DNA of 39,831 nt from assembly GCA_028279305.1 (NCBI GenBank), contig JANQOA010000310.1, positions 1 through 39,831 on the forward strand. Reading direction: 5' to 3'. Position numbers and translations under genes: made by a program. The notes below the pieces were generated by a model, which was not told where the DNA came from, made no database searches, and saw nothing but the letters and a program-made list of their open reading frames with translations. Below, in pieces: positions 16,165-23,828 of the stretch (positions are counted from its first letter, which is position 1; each line of letters opens with the position of its first letter). Source of the DNA: Pseudomonadales bacterium (GTDB lineage Bacteria; Pseudomonadota; Gammaproteobacteria; Pseudomonadales; Azotimanducaceae).

Positions 16165-17214
16165 GTGAAGATTTGCACCACGGCAAGCTACGCACAGGAC
16201 TATGCGGGGCAGACGGACCAGCTTATCGAGATGGAAAAGGCGGGCCTGGACGAAGTCTGGGTTGGCGAGGCGTATTCTTTTGATGCAGTCAGCGCTATGG
16301 GCTACCTGGCGGCCAAAACCGAGCGGCTGACCATCGCGTCCGGGATCCTGAATATCTACAGCAGAACCCCTGCATTAATTGCCATGACCGCAGCCGGGCT
16401 GGATGCCCTTTCCAAAGGCCGCTTTATGCTGGGGCTGGGTGCTTCAGGCCCGCAGGTGGTTGAAGGTTTCCATGCGGTGCCTTATGACGCGCCGATGACC
16501 AGATTGCGCGAAGTGGTGGATATCTGCCGCCGCATCTGGAAGCGGGAAGGGGCGCTGAGTTACGCCGGGAAAAAATACACCGTACCGCTGGCGGCGGAGG
16601 AAGGCAGCGGTCTGGGCAAGCCGTTAAAACTCATTAATCGTCCCTATCGCGATGATATCCCCGTTGCCCTGGCCACCTTGCGGGAAAAAAGCGTGGAGAT
16701 GACCGCTGAGATTGCCCAAGCATGGCTGCCGCTGTTTTATATGCCCGAAAAGGCGGACCAAGTCTGGGGTGAGGCGCTGAGAAAGGGCCTGGCAAAAAGG
16801 CATCCTTCTCTGCCGCCGTTGGAAGTTTATGCCGGCGGTTCCGTGGCGGTGGGTGACGGCTTGGAGGCGTATCGGGATATGGCGCGGCCGGGGGTTGCCC
16901 TGTACGTTGGCGGCATGGGCGCGCGGGACAAAAACTTCTACAACGAGATATTCAGAAAATACGGTTATGACGAAGAGGCCGCCAACATTCAGGACCTTTA
17001 TCTGTCGGGCAGGAAGTCGGAAGCGGAAGCAGCGGTTCCATCCAGTTTTCTTGAAGCCAGTTCCCTCATAGGCCCGGAAGCTTATATCAAGGACCGGTTG
17101 CAGATCTGGAAAGAAGCCGGCGTCACTTGTCTCAAGGTGAATTTTCTGGGCACTTCTCAGGCAGAACGCGTGAAAAACTGTGAAGCCCTGAAAAATATTG
17201 TTGAAAAAATGTGA
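16165..17214 (+). CDS. LLM class flavin-dependent oxidoreductase (paralogue 2)
   Basis: Luciferase-like TIM-barrel protein of 349 residues from the GTG at 16165, beginning MKICTTASYAQDY. It shares long identical stretches with the LLM protein at 9091-10128, including LGLGASGPQVVEG, TRLRE-VDICR, and later GGMG...NFYN and a matching C-terminal KEAGVT segment. The two are therefore paralogues that flank the same P450 promoter. The start is placed at GTG because GGAG lies eight bases before it; the ATG at 16135 lacks a ribosome site. A hairpin overlaps this ribosome site. It is 80 bp after the TetR gene and 45 bp before the GFA gene. The cofactor may be F420 or FMN. Confidence 0.9.
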   Translation: MKICTTASYAQDYAGQTDQLIEMEKAGLDEVWVGEAYSFDAVSAMGYLAAKTERLTIASGILNIYSRTPALIAMTAAGLDALSKGRFMLGLGASGPQVVEGFHAVPYDAPMTRLREVVDICRRIWKREGALSYAGKKYTVPLAAEEGSGLGKPLKLINRPYRDDIPVALATLREKSVEMTAEIAQAWLPLFYMPEKADQVWGEALRKGLAKRHPSLPPLEVYAGGSVAVGDGLEAYRDMARPGVALYVGGMGARDKNFYNEIFRKYGYDEEAANIQDLYLSGRKSEAEAAVPSSFLEASSLIGPEAYIKDRLQIWKEAGVTCLKVNFLGTSQAERVKNCEALKNIVEKM

Positions 17215-17259
17215 GGCCTTGGAAGCAGCATTCACGGCGTCGAAGATTTGGAGGGATTT

Positions 17260-17655
17260 ATGGCAGATTATGCAGGCGGTTGCCTCTGCGGCGCGATTCG
17301 CTACGAAATCGACGGTGCGCCGGACGGACGCATGCAGATCACCTGTCATTGCCGGGATTGTCAGCAGGTTACGGGCGCCGGACACGCACGGTCGATGGGG
17401 GTTCCCACGGATGCGGTGAAGTGGACCGGGGAACCGCGCATCTATCAAATCCAGCACGAGAAGAGTCAGGTGGATTGCGGCTTCTGTGCGGAATGCGGTT
17501 CGCCTTTATACAAGCGAACTACAGGCCTGCCGAAAATGACCTTCTTTCACGTCGGGTCGCTGGATCCGCAATCGGCCCGCGGCTGGCGGCCGAAAATCAC
17601 CGCTTATGCGCAACGCAGGCAACCTTGGGATGAGTTAGCGCCGCTGGAGACGTGA
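17260..17655 (+). CDS. GFA family zinc protein (glutathione-dependent formaldehyde-activating enzyme/CENP-V fold)
   Basis: A 131-residue protein with the GFA zinc-binding pattern: GGCLCGAIRY at residues 6-15, CHCRDCQQVTG at about 31, and FCAECGSPLY at about 75. Seven or more cysteines are in the expected positions for the two zinc sites. Most family members have no proven enzyme activity; a few were linked to glutathione and formaldehyde. The ATG at 17260 follows GGAGGG. It ends 3 bp before the NTF2-like gene, so the two are co-transcribed with the LLM gene. Its presence gives a third possible glutathione link around the P450 operon, which is suggestive only. Confidence 0.88.
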   Translation: MADYAGGCLCGAIRYEIDGAPDGRMQITCHCRDCQQVTGAGHARSMGVPTDAVKWTGEPRIYQIQHEKSQVDCGFCAECGSPLYKRTTGLPKMTFFHVGSLDPQSARGWRPKITAYAQRRQPWDELAPLET

Positions 17656-17658
17656 GGC

Positions 17659-18081
17659 ATGAATATAAGAGAAATCTACGACGCCTATTTTGAGGCCTTT
17701 GAGGTTGCATTCGATGAAGATGAGTGGGAACCCGTGGGCCGGTTCTTTACCGAAGACGCGGTCTATGAAGCGCCGCGCGGCGGGTGGGTGCAGGGCCGCG
17801 GGGAGATCTTAAGCCAGTTCAAGAATTCCCTGGATCAATTTGACCGGCGCTTTCCGGTCAAACGGCAGATCGCCATTGCCGAAGATCAAGTGGAACTGGG
17901 AGACGGCTATCTCAAGGTGCCGGGAAATATCCACTACAAGATGCCCGGTGCCCCGGAGCTGGTCTTTTACATGGAAGAGGAAGTCTGGTTCCGGGACGGC
18001 CGAATTGAACGGCTGGTGGATACCATCCCGGCCGCCGAGGCTGAAAAAATGGCGGCGTATCTGGCTGAACACCTGGGGTAA
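17659..18081 (+). CDS. SnoaL/NTF2-like protein
   Basis: A 140-residue alpha+beta cone-fold protein. It begins MNIREIYDAYFEAFEVAF, has WEPVGRFFTEDAVYEAPRGG and a terminal strand block FYMEEEVWFRDGRIERLVDTIP, the pattern of the SnoaL-like/ketosteroid-isomerase-related domain. Proteins of this fold act as isomerases, hydratases, cyclases or small-molecule binders. No catalytic Asp/Tyr set can be assigned with confidence. It ends the forward operon TetR-LLM-GFA-NTF2 and converges with the broken serine hydrolase gene 65 bp away. A role in transforming or binding a P450-pathway intermediate is possible. Confidence 0.82.
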   Translation: MNIREIYDAYFEAFEVAFDEDEWEPVGRFFTEDAVYEAPRGGWVQGRGEILSQFKNSLDQFDRRFPVKRQIAIAEDQVELGDGYLKVPGNIHYKMPGAPELVFYMEEEVWFRDGRIERLVDTIPAAEAEKMAAYLAEHLG

Positions 18082-18146
18082 CAGGCGTCCGATTCGAACG
18101 TGCGGCTGCAATCGGAGCCGAATTGTCCAACAGGTTTTATAAGGGC

Positions 18147-19268
18147 TCAAAGGCAGGCGTAAAGCGAATCCACCAGGGCGCGGTGCTGGTCACCCAGGCC
18201 GGCGCCTGAACCGTGCCGGTTGGGAGTATAACCGTACGAAATGCCGTTGGCCGGATCCGCAAACGCGGCAAACCCCCCGGCACCCGCGGTGCCCACGTTG
18301 CCTTCTCTGCCCCAATAGTTGAAATCGATGTTCAGCAGCAGACCCAGGGCAACGCGGAAGTCGTTGCCGAACTTGAAGTCCGCGTGGTGCCACTGCTGTT
18401 CGCTGGCCGCGGCTATCACTTCGGGAGTAAACAGGGTTACCCCGTTGTAAGTGCCGCCGTTGGCAAACGGCGCAAACAGTTTGGCTAACGCCAGCCCGTT
18501 GGCGACGCCGCCGCCGGACGGGAACACGTAGCGGGCCATGTCCCTGGTGCCGGTCTGGCCGGCGGGCAGCGGGGCAAACATTCTTATGGTGTCCTCGTTG
18601 ATCAGACCGCCGTTCATTAACTCGTTATCCGGGTTGGGAATGTGTTCCACGACCCGGTCAATATTGTTGTCGTCCACACCCAGGATGAAGTCAGCATCCA
18701 ACGGCGCGGCCAGTTCTTCAGCTATAAATTGCTGAATGGGGCGGCCGTCGATACGCCGCACAATTTCTCCGGTGATGTAGCCGATGGTCACCGAGTGGTA
18801 AGTTTCATCCGTGCATACCGGCCAGTTCGGCGCCTGCGCGGCAATTTTGGCGGTAAATGTCATCCAGTCCTAGGCATCACCCGGCTCAGCGTTGTCGATA
18901 AACGCCAGCGAGGCCTGGTGCGCCATGGCCTGCCGCACCGTAACGTGGTGCTTGCCGGCGGCTGCAAATTCCGGCCAGTAGGCCGCCACCGGCGCCTCGT
19001 AGTCCAACAGGCCGCGGGACGCCAGAATGTGGGCGCAGAGGGCCACCACCCCTTTGCTCACCGACATGCAACACACCAGGGTGTCGTCCGCCCATTGCAG
19101 ATCTTTTGCTGCCGAGGTGTAACCGCCCCAGAGGTCAACCACGGTCTCACCGCGTTCAATGATGGCAACCCGGGCGCCGACCTCCCCGCCGTTAGTGAAA
19201 TTCCGTTCAAACTGTTGTTTGACGGGCAAAAAACCCTCAGCGCAATGGCCGTGTACCGGAACTGTCAT
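18147..19268 (-). pseudogene. Serine hydrolase (beta-lactamase/EstB family) interrupted by one in-frame amber codon
   Basis: Read as one frame the gene has 373 codons plus a stop. TAG at 18870-18872 splits it into an N-terminal 132-residue part and a C-terminal part whose first ATG is two codons later (18863). The frame does not shift: the codons on each side read GDA-TAG-DWMTF. The N-part has the catalytic SxxK as MSVSKGV at about residue 68, and the C-part has the second motif in ETYHSVTIGYITGEIVRR and a late RHGSG. Relatives commonly read LDW at the break, so an original TTG (Leu) changed to TAG is likely. Either the gene is recently inactivated, or the codon is suppressed, or it is an assembly/base-call error. 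It diverges from the FAD monooxygenase. Confidence 0.85.
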
Positions 19269-19366
19269 GTCCTTGTCCTCTTGCGGCGGCAGCTTGAATT
19301 ATTACTGCTCAGCTTTGCCATGCCGGGCATTGTAATTCAATTTCCGCTCCTCCCGAATCGCTAATA

Positions 19367-19384
19367 ATTGGCTGGACACTCAAT
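19367..19384. promoter_or_regulatory. ATTG-N10-CAAT site matching the one at 434-451
   Basis: ATTGGCTGGACACTCAAT is identical to the 434-451 palindrome at 13 of 18 positions, with the same ATTGG and CAAT ends. It lies between the divergent serine hydrolase and FAD monooxygenase genes, immediately upstream of a second, different palindrome. The inner bases are less symmetric than in the first site. Confidence 0.45.
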
Positions 19385-19385
19385 A

Positions 19386-19410
19386 AATAATTATATTATG
19401 ATATAAAAAC
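19386..19410. promoter_or_regulatory. 25-bp element with TTATAT-TATG-ATATAA, duplicated at 23097
   Basis: The element reads AATAATTATAT-N3-GATATAAAAAC and is identical to 23097-23121 at 22 of 25 bases, differing only in the three central bases. Its core, TTATAT-N4-ATATAA, is a perfect inverted repeat at 19391-19406. It ends 17 bp before the FAD monooxygenase start. It is the likely operator of the TetR encoded at 22414-23052, whose own promoter holds the second copy. Confidence 0.65.
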
Positions 19411-19427
19411 GTTAACAGGAGCTGATC

Positions 19428-21026
19428 ATGACAAATGTGCCGGTTTGCATCATCGGGTGTGGCCCCATCGGGCTTGCCGCAGCGTTACTGCTTGCAAAAT
19501 TTGATATCCCGTCATTGATTCTGGAGAAGCGCAGTGAGGTCAATACCCACCCCCGGTCGCGCTTTGTGGACACAAATACCATGGAGTTGATGCGTTTCCT
19601 CGGCATTGAAAAAGAAATAGAGAACACGGGTCTGGGGCCGGACTGGACAGCGTTCAACCGTTGGGCGGTGGCTCTCAACAAGGATCCGATTGCGGCAATT
19701 TCCAGTCCTACCTTTCACTCGGTGCCGCGGGATACCAGCCCAAGCCTGCCGGTTATGACCTGCCAGGACTATGTGGAAGACGTACTTCTCTCTCAGTTGC
19801 ACGGTAACAAGCTTATTGAGGTGAAATACCGGTCGGAAGTCACCTCCCTGACCCAGGATGACAAGTCCACCACCGTGGTGTTCAAGGATCTTGAAAGCGG
19901 TGAACACAGCACCGTGCAGGCGGAGTACACCATCGGCTCGGATGGTCCGCACAGCTTTGCCAGGACCGCCATCAGCAGCAACCTGGAGGCGGAACCGCGG
20001 CCGTACCTGATGCAGGATGTGATTTTTGAGGCCGATCTCGCTGAGTATGTGGGGGACCGCAAAGGCGGGCTGTTATACACCCTGACGCCCGGCGGGGTGC
20101 TCATATTTCAACCGCTGAACGGCAAAACCCGTTGGCGCTGCCAGATTCCGCGCATGGACGGCACCCAGCTTGATGAGGAGCAGACCGTTGCCTTCATCCG
20201 TCAGGCTGCCGGGGCGGAGGACAAACCGCCGGTCAGCATAGTCAGCACCGGCATGTGGCAGCCCACGCCGGGTTGTGTGGATGTGATGAGCAAAGGCCGC
20301 ATTTTCCTCGCCGGAGACGCCGCGCACATATCGGTGCCCACCGGCGGCATGGGCAATAACATCGGCTTTGCCGGGGCGCGCAACCTAGCCTGGAAACTGG
20401 CTTTTGTGCTGAAAGGATGGGCGCCGGCCGCAATTCTGCAAACGTACGCCATCGAACACCGTCCGTTTGCCCTGCAGCGCATCGATGTGGGGGTAAAAAC
20501 CACCGACTATATGGGTGGCATATTTGCCGCCCACTATGCCGGTGGTGATGTTGATCCGGCTGTTAAGCTGACACAACAATACGCGGACTACGACGGTGTG
20601 TTGCTGGGTTTTGAGCTGCACTCGTGTCTGGTCGCGGACAACCCTGAAGCGCCGCCGCTAGTGGCTGATCCGACCATGGATTTTGTCCCCTGCATTCGTG
20701 CCGGGCGGCGCGCGCCCCACATCTGGGCGGACCAACAGCAGGATCAATCCGTGTTGGACTGGTTCGGGCTGGGGTACGTGCTGCTGGCCGCGGCGGACGT
20801 GGCGGCGGACCGCTGGGCTGCGGCGGTTGAAGATCTCGCGGATACAGGTTACCCGATCAAACTCAGGGTGCTGCCAGCCGGGGATGTTGCACCTTACCAG
20901 CCTTACCAGCCTTCACAGCTTGTGCTGGTGCGGCCGGATGGCATTATTGCCGATTACTGGCAGGACAACCGGATTGACGACGGGGAAGTGAGCAGCCGTC
21001 TGGCCAACGTTTTACCGTTGATCTGA
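19428..21026 (+). CDS. FAD-dependent aromatic monooxygenase (PHBH/PheA-like group)
   Basis: A 532-residue class A flavoprotein monooxygenase. Visible are the Rossmann motif VCIIGCGPIGLAAALLL at residues 6-22, followed by ILEKR with the ribose-binding Glu, the DG motif in TIGSDGPHSFAR at about 170, and the GD motif FLAGDAAHISVPTGGMGNN at about 294-312. A C-terminal thioredoxin-like extension, as in phenol hydroxylases, makes up the last 130 residues. Expected reaction: NAD(P)H-dependent hydroxylation of an aromatic or enol ring. The start has AGGAG well placed. It is followed by a GPH-type carrier 41 bp downstream and preceded by two palindromic sites. Loss of the divergent hydrolase suggests this pathway may be changing. 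Confidence 0.92.
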   Translation: MTNVPVCIIGCGPIGLAAALLLAKFDIPSLILEKRSEVNTHPRSRFVDTNTMELMRFLGIEKEIENTGLGPDWTAFNRWAVALNKDPIAAISSPTFHSVPRDTSPSLPVMTCQDYVEDVLLSQLHGNKLIEVKYRSEVTSLTQDDKSTTVVFKDLESGEHSTVQAEYTIGSDGPHSFARTAISSNLEAEPRPYLMQDVIFEADLAEYVGDRKGGLLYTLTPGGVLIFQPLNGKTRWRCQIPRMDGTQLDEEQTVAFIRQAAGAEDKPPVSIVSTGMWQPTPGCVDVMSKGRIFLAGDAAHISVPTGGMGNNIGFAGARNLAWKLAFVLKGWAPAAILQTYAIEHRPFALQRIDVGVKTTDYMGGIFAAHYAGGDVDPAVKLTQQYADYDGVLLGFELHSCLVADNPEAPPLVADPTMDFVPCIRAGRRAPHIWADQQQDQSVLDWFGLGYVLLAAADVAADRWAAAVEDLADTGYPIKLRVLPAGDVAPYQPYQPSQLVLVRPDGIIADYWQDNRIDDGEVSSRLANVLPLI

Positions 21027-21067
21027 CCATTGACGGCAAACGTGCACTGAGATTCAGCGGGAGTGTG

Positions 21068-22417
21068 ATGGGGGAGGAAGCCACAGCACGTCTGAGCAAG
21101 GGCGCCATAGTGGCGCTGGCGGCACCGGCGTTGCCGATGTTCGCCATGATGATGCCGTTGGCGGTGTTTCTGCCGGCCTATTATGCGGACAGCCTGGGTA
21201 TCGGCATGGCCACGGTAGGCAGCCTGTTTGCCCTCAGCCGGGTTTTTGATGTCGTTACCGATCCGTTTGCCGGGTTGTTGATGGACAGGTTGCAGGGTGC
21301 CGTGCAGCGCAAAACCTGGCTGGCGGTCGGCGCTGTGCCGATTGCGGTGGCGGTGGCCAACCTGTTTTTTGTCAGCAACGGCATTACCACGGCGGGGCTG
21401 TTTTTCTGGCTGCTGTGCCTTTATGCGGGCTGGACGCTGATGAGTGTCGGGTTGTTCAGCTGGGCGGCGGAAACAACCAACGATTACCATGAACGGTCCC
21501 GGGTTATGGCCGCCATTCAGGCCGCCAACAGCATGGGGTCGGTGCTGGTGCTGCTCACCCCGGTTCTAGTTGAGTGGTTTGCGGACAGCGCGGCGGTTAA
21601 CACGCTGCGGGTCGAAACCATGGGTTGGTTTATATTGGTGGCCCTGCCGGTGTCCGTAGTCATAGCGCTGCGGTACGGGCCGCCGTCCCTCAAACACGGG
21701 CGGGATGACCGCGGGCTGCCGTTCCGGGCGGGCCTGAAGCTGGTATTTAAAAACCGGGCGCTGGTCCGTTTGCTGACCGCTGATTTTGCCCTCGGCCTTA
21801 ATCTCGGCATTGGCACCTCGATGTCGGTTTTTTTTGTCGAGATAGTGCTTAATCTCAGCGGCCGCGCGGGCACCGTGCAGCTGTTCTCGCTGCTGGCCGG
21901 CCTGGTCTGTATTCCCCTGTGGGTTATGCTGGCGCGGCGGCTGCAGAAGCACAAAGCCTTCGGCCTGACGGCGGTGGTGTCGATCCTCAGCGGGTTGTTT
22001 GCGCTGTGGGTGCCGGCGGACAACTTTCTGGTCTTTTTTACCGGCTCGGTGGTGCTGGGCATGGGTCTGGGCGGCATGCAGTTTCTGCCGCGCGCCATCA
22101 TGGCGGACGTGCTGGATCACGACCGCCTGGAATCCAGGTCTGAGCGTGCGGGTCTTTACTATGCGTTCTTAACAACGACCTTGAAAGTGGGGTTGGCGGC
22201 CGGTATCGCCATTGCCTTTTTCCTGGGTGATCTGGGTGGGTTTGATCCGGCGGTTGCCCGCTCCACGGGAGAAGGTGCGCAAGTGGTACGCTACATTACC
22301 GGGATTTCATCGGTGGTACTGGCCGGCACCTGCCTGATCGCCATGTGGCAATTTCCCCTGGGCCGGCAGGCCCATGCCCGGCTGCAGACCGCGTTGCGCA
22401 GTGACTCGTCGGGCTAA
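21068..22417 (+). CDS. GPH-type (MelB-like) MFS carrier
   Basis: Membrane protein of about 449 residues with twelve hydrophobic segments. The motif RVFDVVTDPFAGLLMDR at about 58-74 is the cation-site region of the glycoside-pentoside-hexuronide:cation symporter group. In proteobacterial degradation clusters members of this group often carry non-sugar substrates, so sugar transport should not be assumed. A GTG three bases upstream (21065) is an alternative start. It follows the FAD monooxygenase and overlaps the end of the convergent TetR gene by 4 bp. It probably imports the compound hydroxylated by the monooxygenase. Confidence 0.88.
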   Translation: MGEEATARLSKGAIVALAAPALPMFAMMMPLAVFLPAYYADSLGIGMATVGSLFALSRVFDVVTDPFAGLLMDRLQGAVQRKTWLAVGAVPIAVAVANLFFVSNGITTAGLFFWLLCLYAGWTLMSVGLFSWAAETTNDYHERSRVMAAIQAANSMGSVLVLLTPVLVEWFADSAAVNTLRVETMGWFILVALPVSVVIALRYGPPSLKHGRDDRGLPFRAGLKLVFKNRALVRLLTADFALGLNLGIGTSMSVFFVEIVLNLSGRAGTVQLFSLLAGLVCIPLWVMLARRLQKHKAFGLTAVVSILSGLFALWVPADNFLVFFTGSVVLGMGLGGMQFLPRAIMADVLDHDRLESRSERAGLYYAFLTTTLKVGLAAGIAIAFFLGDLGGFDPAVARSTGEGAQVVRYITGISSVVLAGTCLIAMWQFPLGRQAHARLQTALRSDSSG

Positions 22418-23052
22418 GCGCTTAAGTTGGGGTCTGAGTTCAGTAACTCGTTGATGCGCTTCTGCCCTTTGGGGGTGGCCGCGGGCAGCACACAGGCAAC
22501 CGTTGCAAACAATGCGTGCTGGCGGAACTCACTGTTGTCCATGTGTTCAGCAGCCCACATCCAGAATGCCATGCGGAACGACAGGTGCAAACGCCGCGCC
22601 AGCGCTTCGATATCCGCGGCGGCGGTCAGCATTTTTGCCTGCTGACAACGTTGCAACGCCTGTGCCCACAGGTCCAGAGCCTGTTGGGAAACGGAACCGA
22701 ATTGGGATGAGCCCTGGGGGCGGAAGCCCTGCATCAGCGGACGGAAAAGCTCAGCGTCCGCCAGGTAGGCATCGCAGCTCTCCACGGCTATGTACAACAG
22801 ATTTTCCACGGCTTCGTGGTTACCGGCGCGTTCCGCCGTCAGCAATGCCTGCTCGGTGACCCGTTTGTTAAACAAGGCGGCGAGAATTTCCTCTTTGCTG
22901 CCGAACAGGTTAAATGGCGTGGCAAAACTGACTTGCGCCTTGTCCGCCAGTTCCCGCATGGAAAAATCAACAGCGCCCGCGGACCTGATGGAATCCTCCA
23001 CTGCCGCAAGCACTTGCTGCCTGCGCTTTTCTTTGCCTGCCGCTCTTTTCAT
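22414..23052 (-). CDS. TetR-family transcriptional regulator
   Basis: A 212-residue regulator with a lysine/arginine-rich start (MKRAAGKEKRRQQVLAAVED) and a TetR helix-turn-helix, GAVDFSMRELADKAQVSFATPFNLFGSKEEILAALF, at about residues 28-62. The C-terminal helical domain has no recognisable ligand signature. It is convergent with the GPH carrier gene, with a 4-bp overlap. Its promoter region (23053-23121) carries the 25-bp element that also precedes the FAD monooxygenase. The simplest reading is that it represses itself and the monooxygenase-carrier operon. Confidence 0.9.
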   Translation of the reverse strand: MKRAAGKEKRRQQVLAAVEDSIRSAGAVDFSMRELADKAQVSFATPFNLFGSKEEILAALFNKRVTEQALLTAERAGNHEAVENLLYIAVESCDAYLADAELFRPLMQGFRPQGSSQFGSVSQQALDLWAQALQRCQQAKMLTAAADIEALARRLHLSFRMAFWMWAAEHMDNSEFRQHALFATVACVLPAATPKGQKRINELLNSDPNLSA

Positions 23053-23096
23053 ATCACTGAAGTTGCCTGAAGCATCCGACTATATCATGCGGGTAA

Positions 23097-23121
23097 AATA
23101 ATTATATGGGGATATAAAAAC
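23097..23121. promoter_or_regulatory. Second copy of the 25-bp TTATAT-N4-ATATAA element
   Basis: Core TTATAT-GGGG-ATATAA at 23102-23117. It lies 45 bp upstream of the TetR start at 23052; on the reverse strand its left arm contains TATAAT, a good -10 box, so a bound repressor would block that promoter. Its right edge abuts the stop codon of the next TetR gene. Confidence 0.65.
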
Positions 23122-23751
23122 TTAGATATATCCCGGGCAGGTTCCTTTCAGCACCACGTCTACCACCTGATCCAGATATGCACTTGATTTGGTCATCATG
23201 GCTTTGCGCAGGTGCGGCGGGGTGGTGGTGACATGGTTGTTCACGGCACCCACAATCAGATCCATAACCAGCCCGGCGTCCGGTGCGGCCTGCAGCTCGC
23301 CGCGTTCAGCGGCGCGGCGGGTGATCGAGCGGGCCTGCAGGATGGTTGAACGGATATAGGGTTTGGTGACCGTGCGGACTTCACTGTACTGCTGCCCGTC
23401 CACCAGAAACCACTGTTCCAGCTGCGCATAGTCGCCGGTCCGGTTGTCGAAGATCATCTGCGCCAGCAAACGCAGGTCGCCGCGCAAGGTGCCGGTGTCG
23501 ATGTGTTCGACGGGTAACCAGCGGGCTTTCAAGGTTGCGCTCAGCAGTTCTTCCCGGGTGCTCCAGCGCCGGTACAGGGACGACTTGCCCACGCCCGATT
23601 CACGGGCCACCGCTTCGTAAGAATAGCCGGACCAGCCGCGCGCGCTGTAGATACGCATAACCGCATCAAAAACCCGGTTTTCTACCTCCGGATCCCGCGG
23701 CCGGCCGCGGGAATTCTGCTGGGTTGCCTTGCTGGTGCCTGTGCCTGTCAC
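23122..23751 (-). CDS. TetR-family transcriptional regulator (AcrR-like)
   Basis: The TetR helix-turn-helix is clear: DPEVENRVFDAVMRIYSARGW, then GYSYEAVARESGVGKSSLYRRWSTREELL. A Gly/Arg-rich linker (SRGRPRD) stands in front, as in many AcrR-like proteins. The reading frame is open to 23874, but that start would overlap the divergent acyl-CoA dehydrogenase and would place a palindrome inside the gene. A start at GTG 23751 or TTG 23778 is more likely; neither has a strong ribosome site. It is divergent from the two acyl-CoA dehydrogenases and probably controls them. Confidence 0.85.
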   Translation of the reverse strand: MTGTGTSKATQQNSRGRPRDPEVENRVFDAVMRIYSARGWSGYSYEAVARESGVGKSSLYRRWSTREELLSATLKARWLPVEHIDTGTLRGDLRLLAQMIFDNRTGDYAQLEQWFLVDGQQYSEVRTVTKPYIRSTILQARSITRRAAERGELQAAPDAGLVMDLIVGAVNNHVTTTPPHLRKAMMTKSSAYLDQVVDVVLKGTCPGYI

Positions 23752-23792
23752 GGGGTGTTGTTGCTTATCAATTGGCAAATCTATATATTGGG

Positions 23793-23807
23793 ACGGATAT
23801 CGTCCGT
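23793..23807. promoter_or_regulatory. Palindrome ACGGA-TATCG-TCCGT, probable TetR operator
   Basis: A perfect 5-bp inverted repeat with 5-bp spacer; an overlapping GACG-GATAT-CGTC repeat strengthens the symmetry. It lies in the short gap between the TetR gene and the acyl-CoA dehydrogenase start at 23829. No second copy was noticed in the window. Confidence 0.5.
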
Positions 23808-23828
23808 TATTTAGAGTGAGGTTATACG

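Noticed and set aside
16624-17457. 277-codon reverse frame across the second LLM gene and the GFA gene
   Set aside because: It overlaps two well-supported genes and has no domain signal.
18642-19364. 240-codon forward frame across the broken serine hydrolase
   Set aside because: Composition and lack of motifs mark it as antisense; the reverse frame has intact SxxK and YxS motifs.
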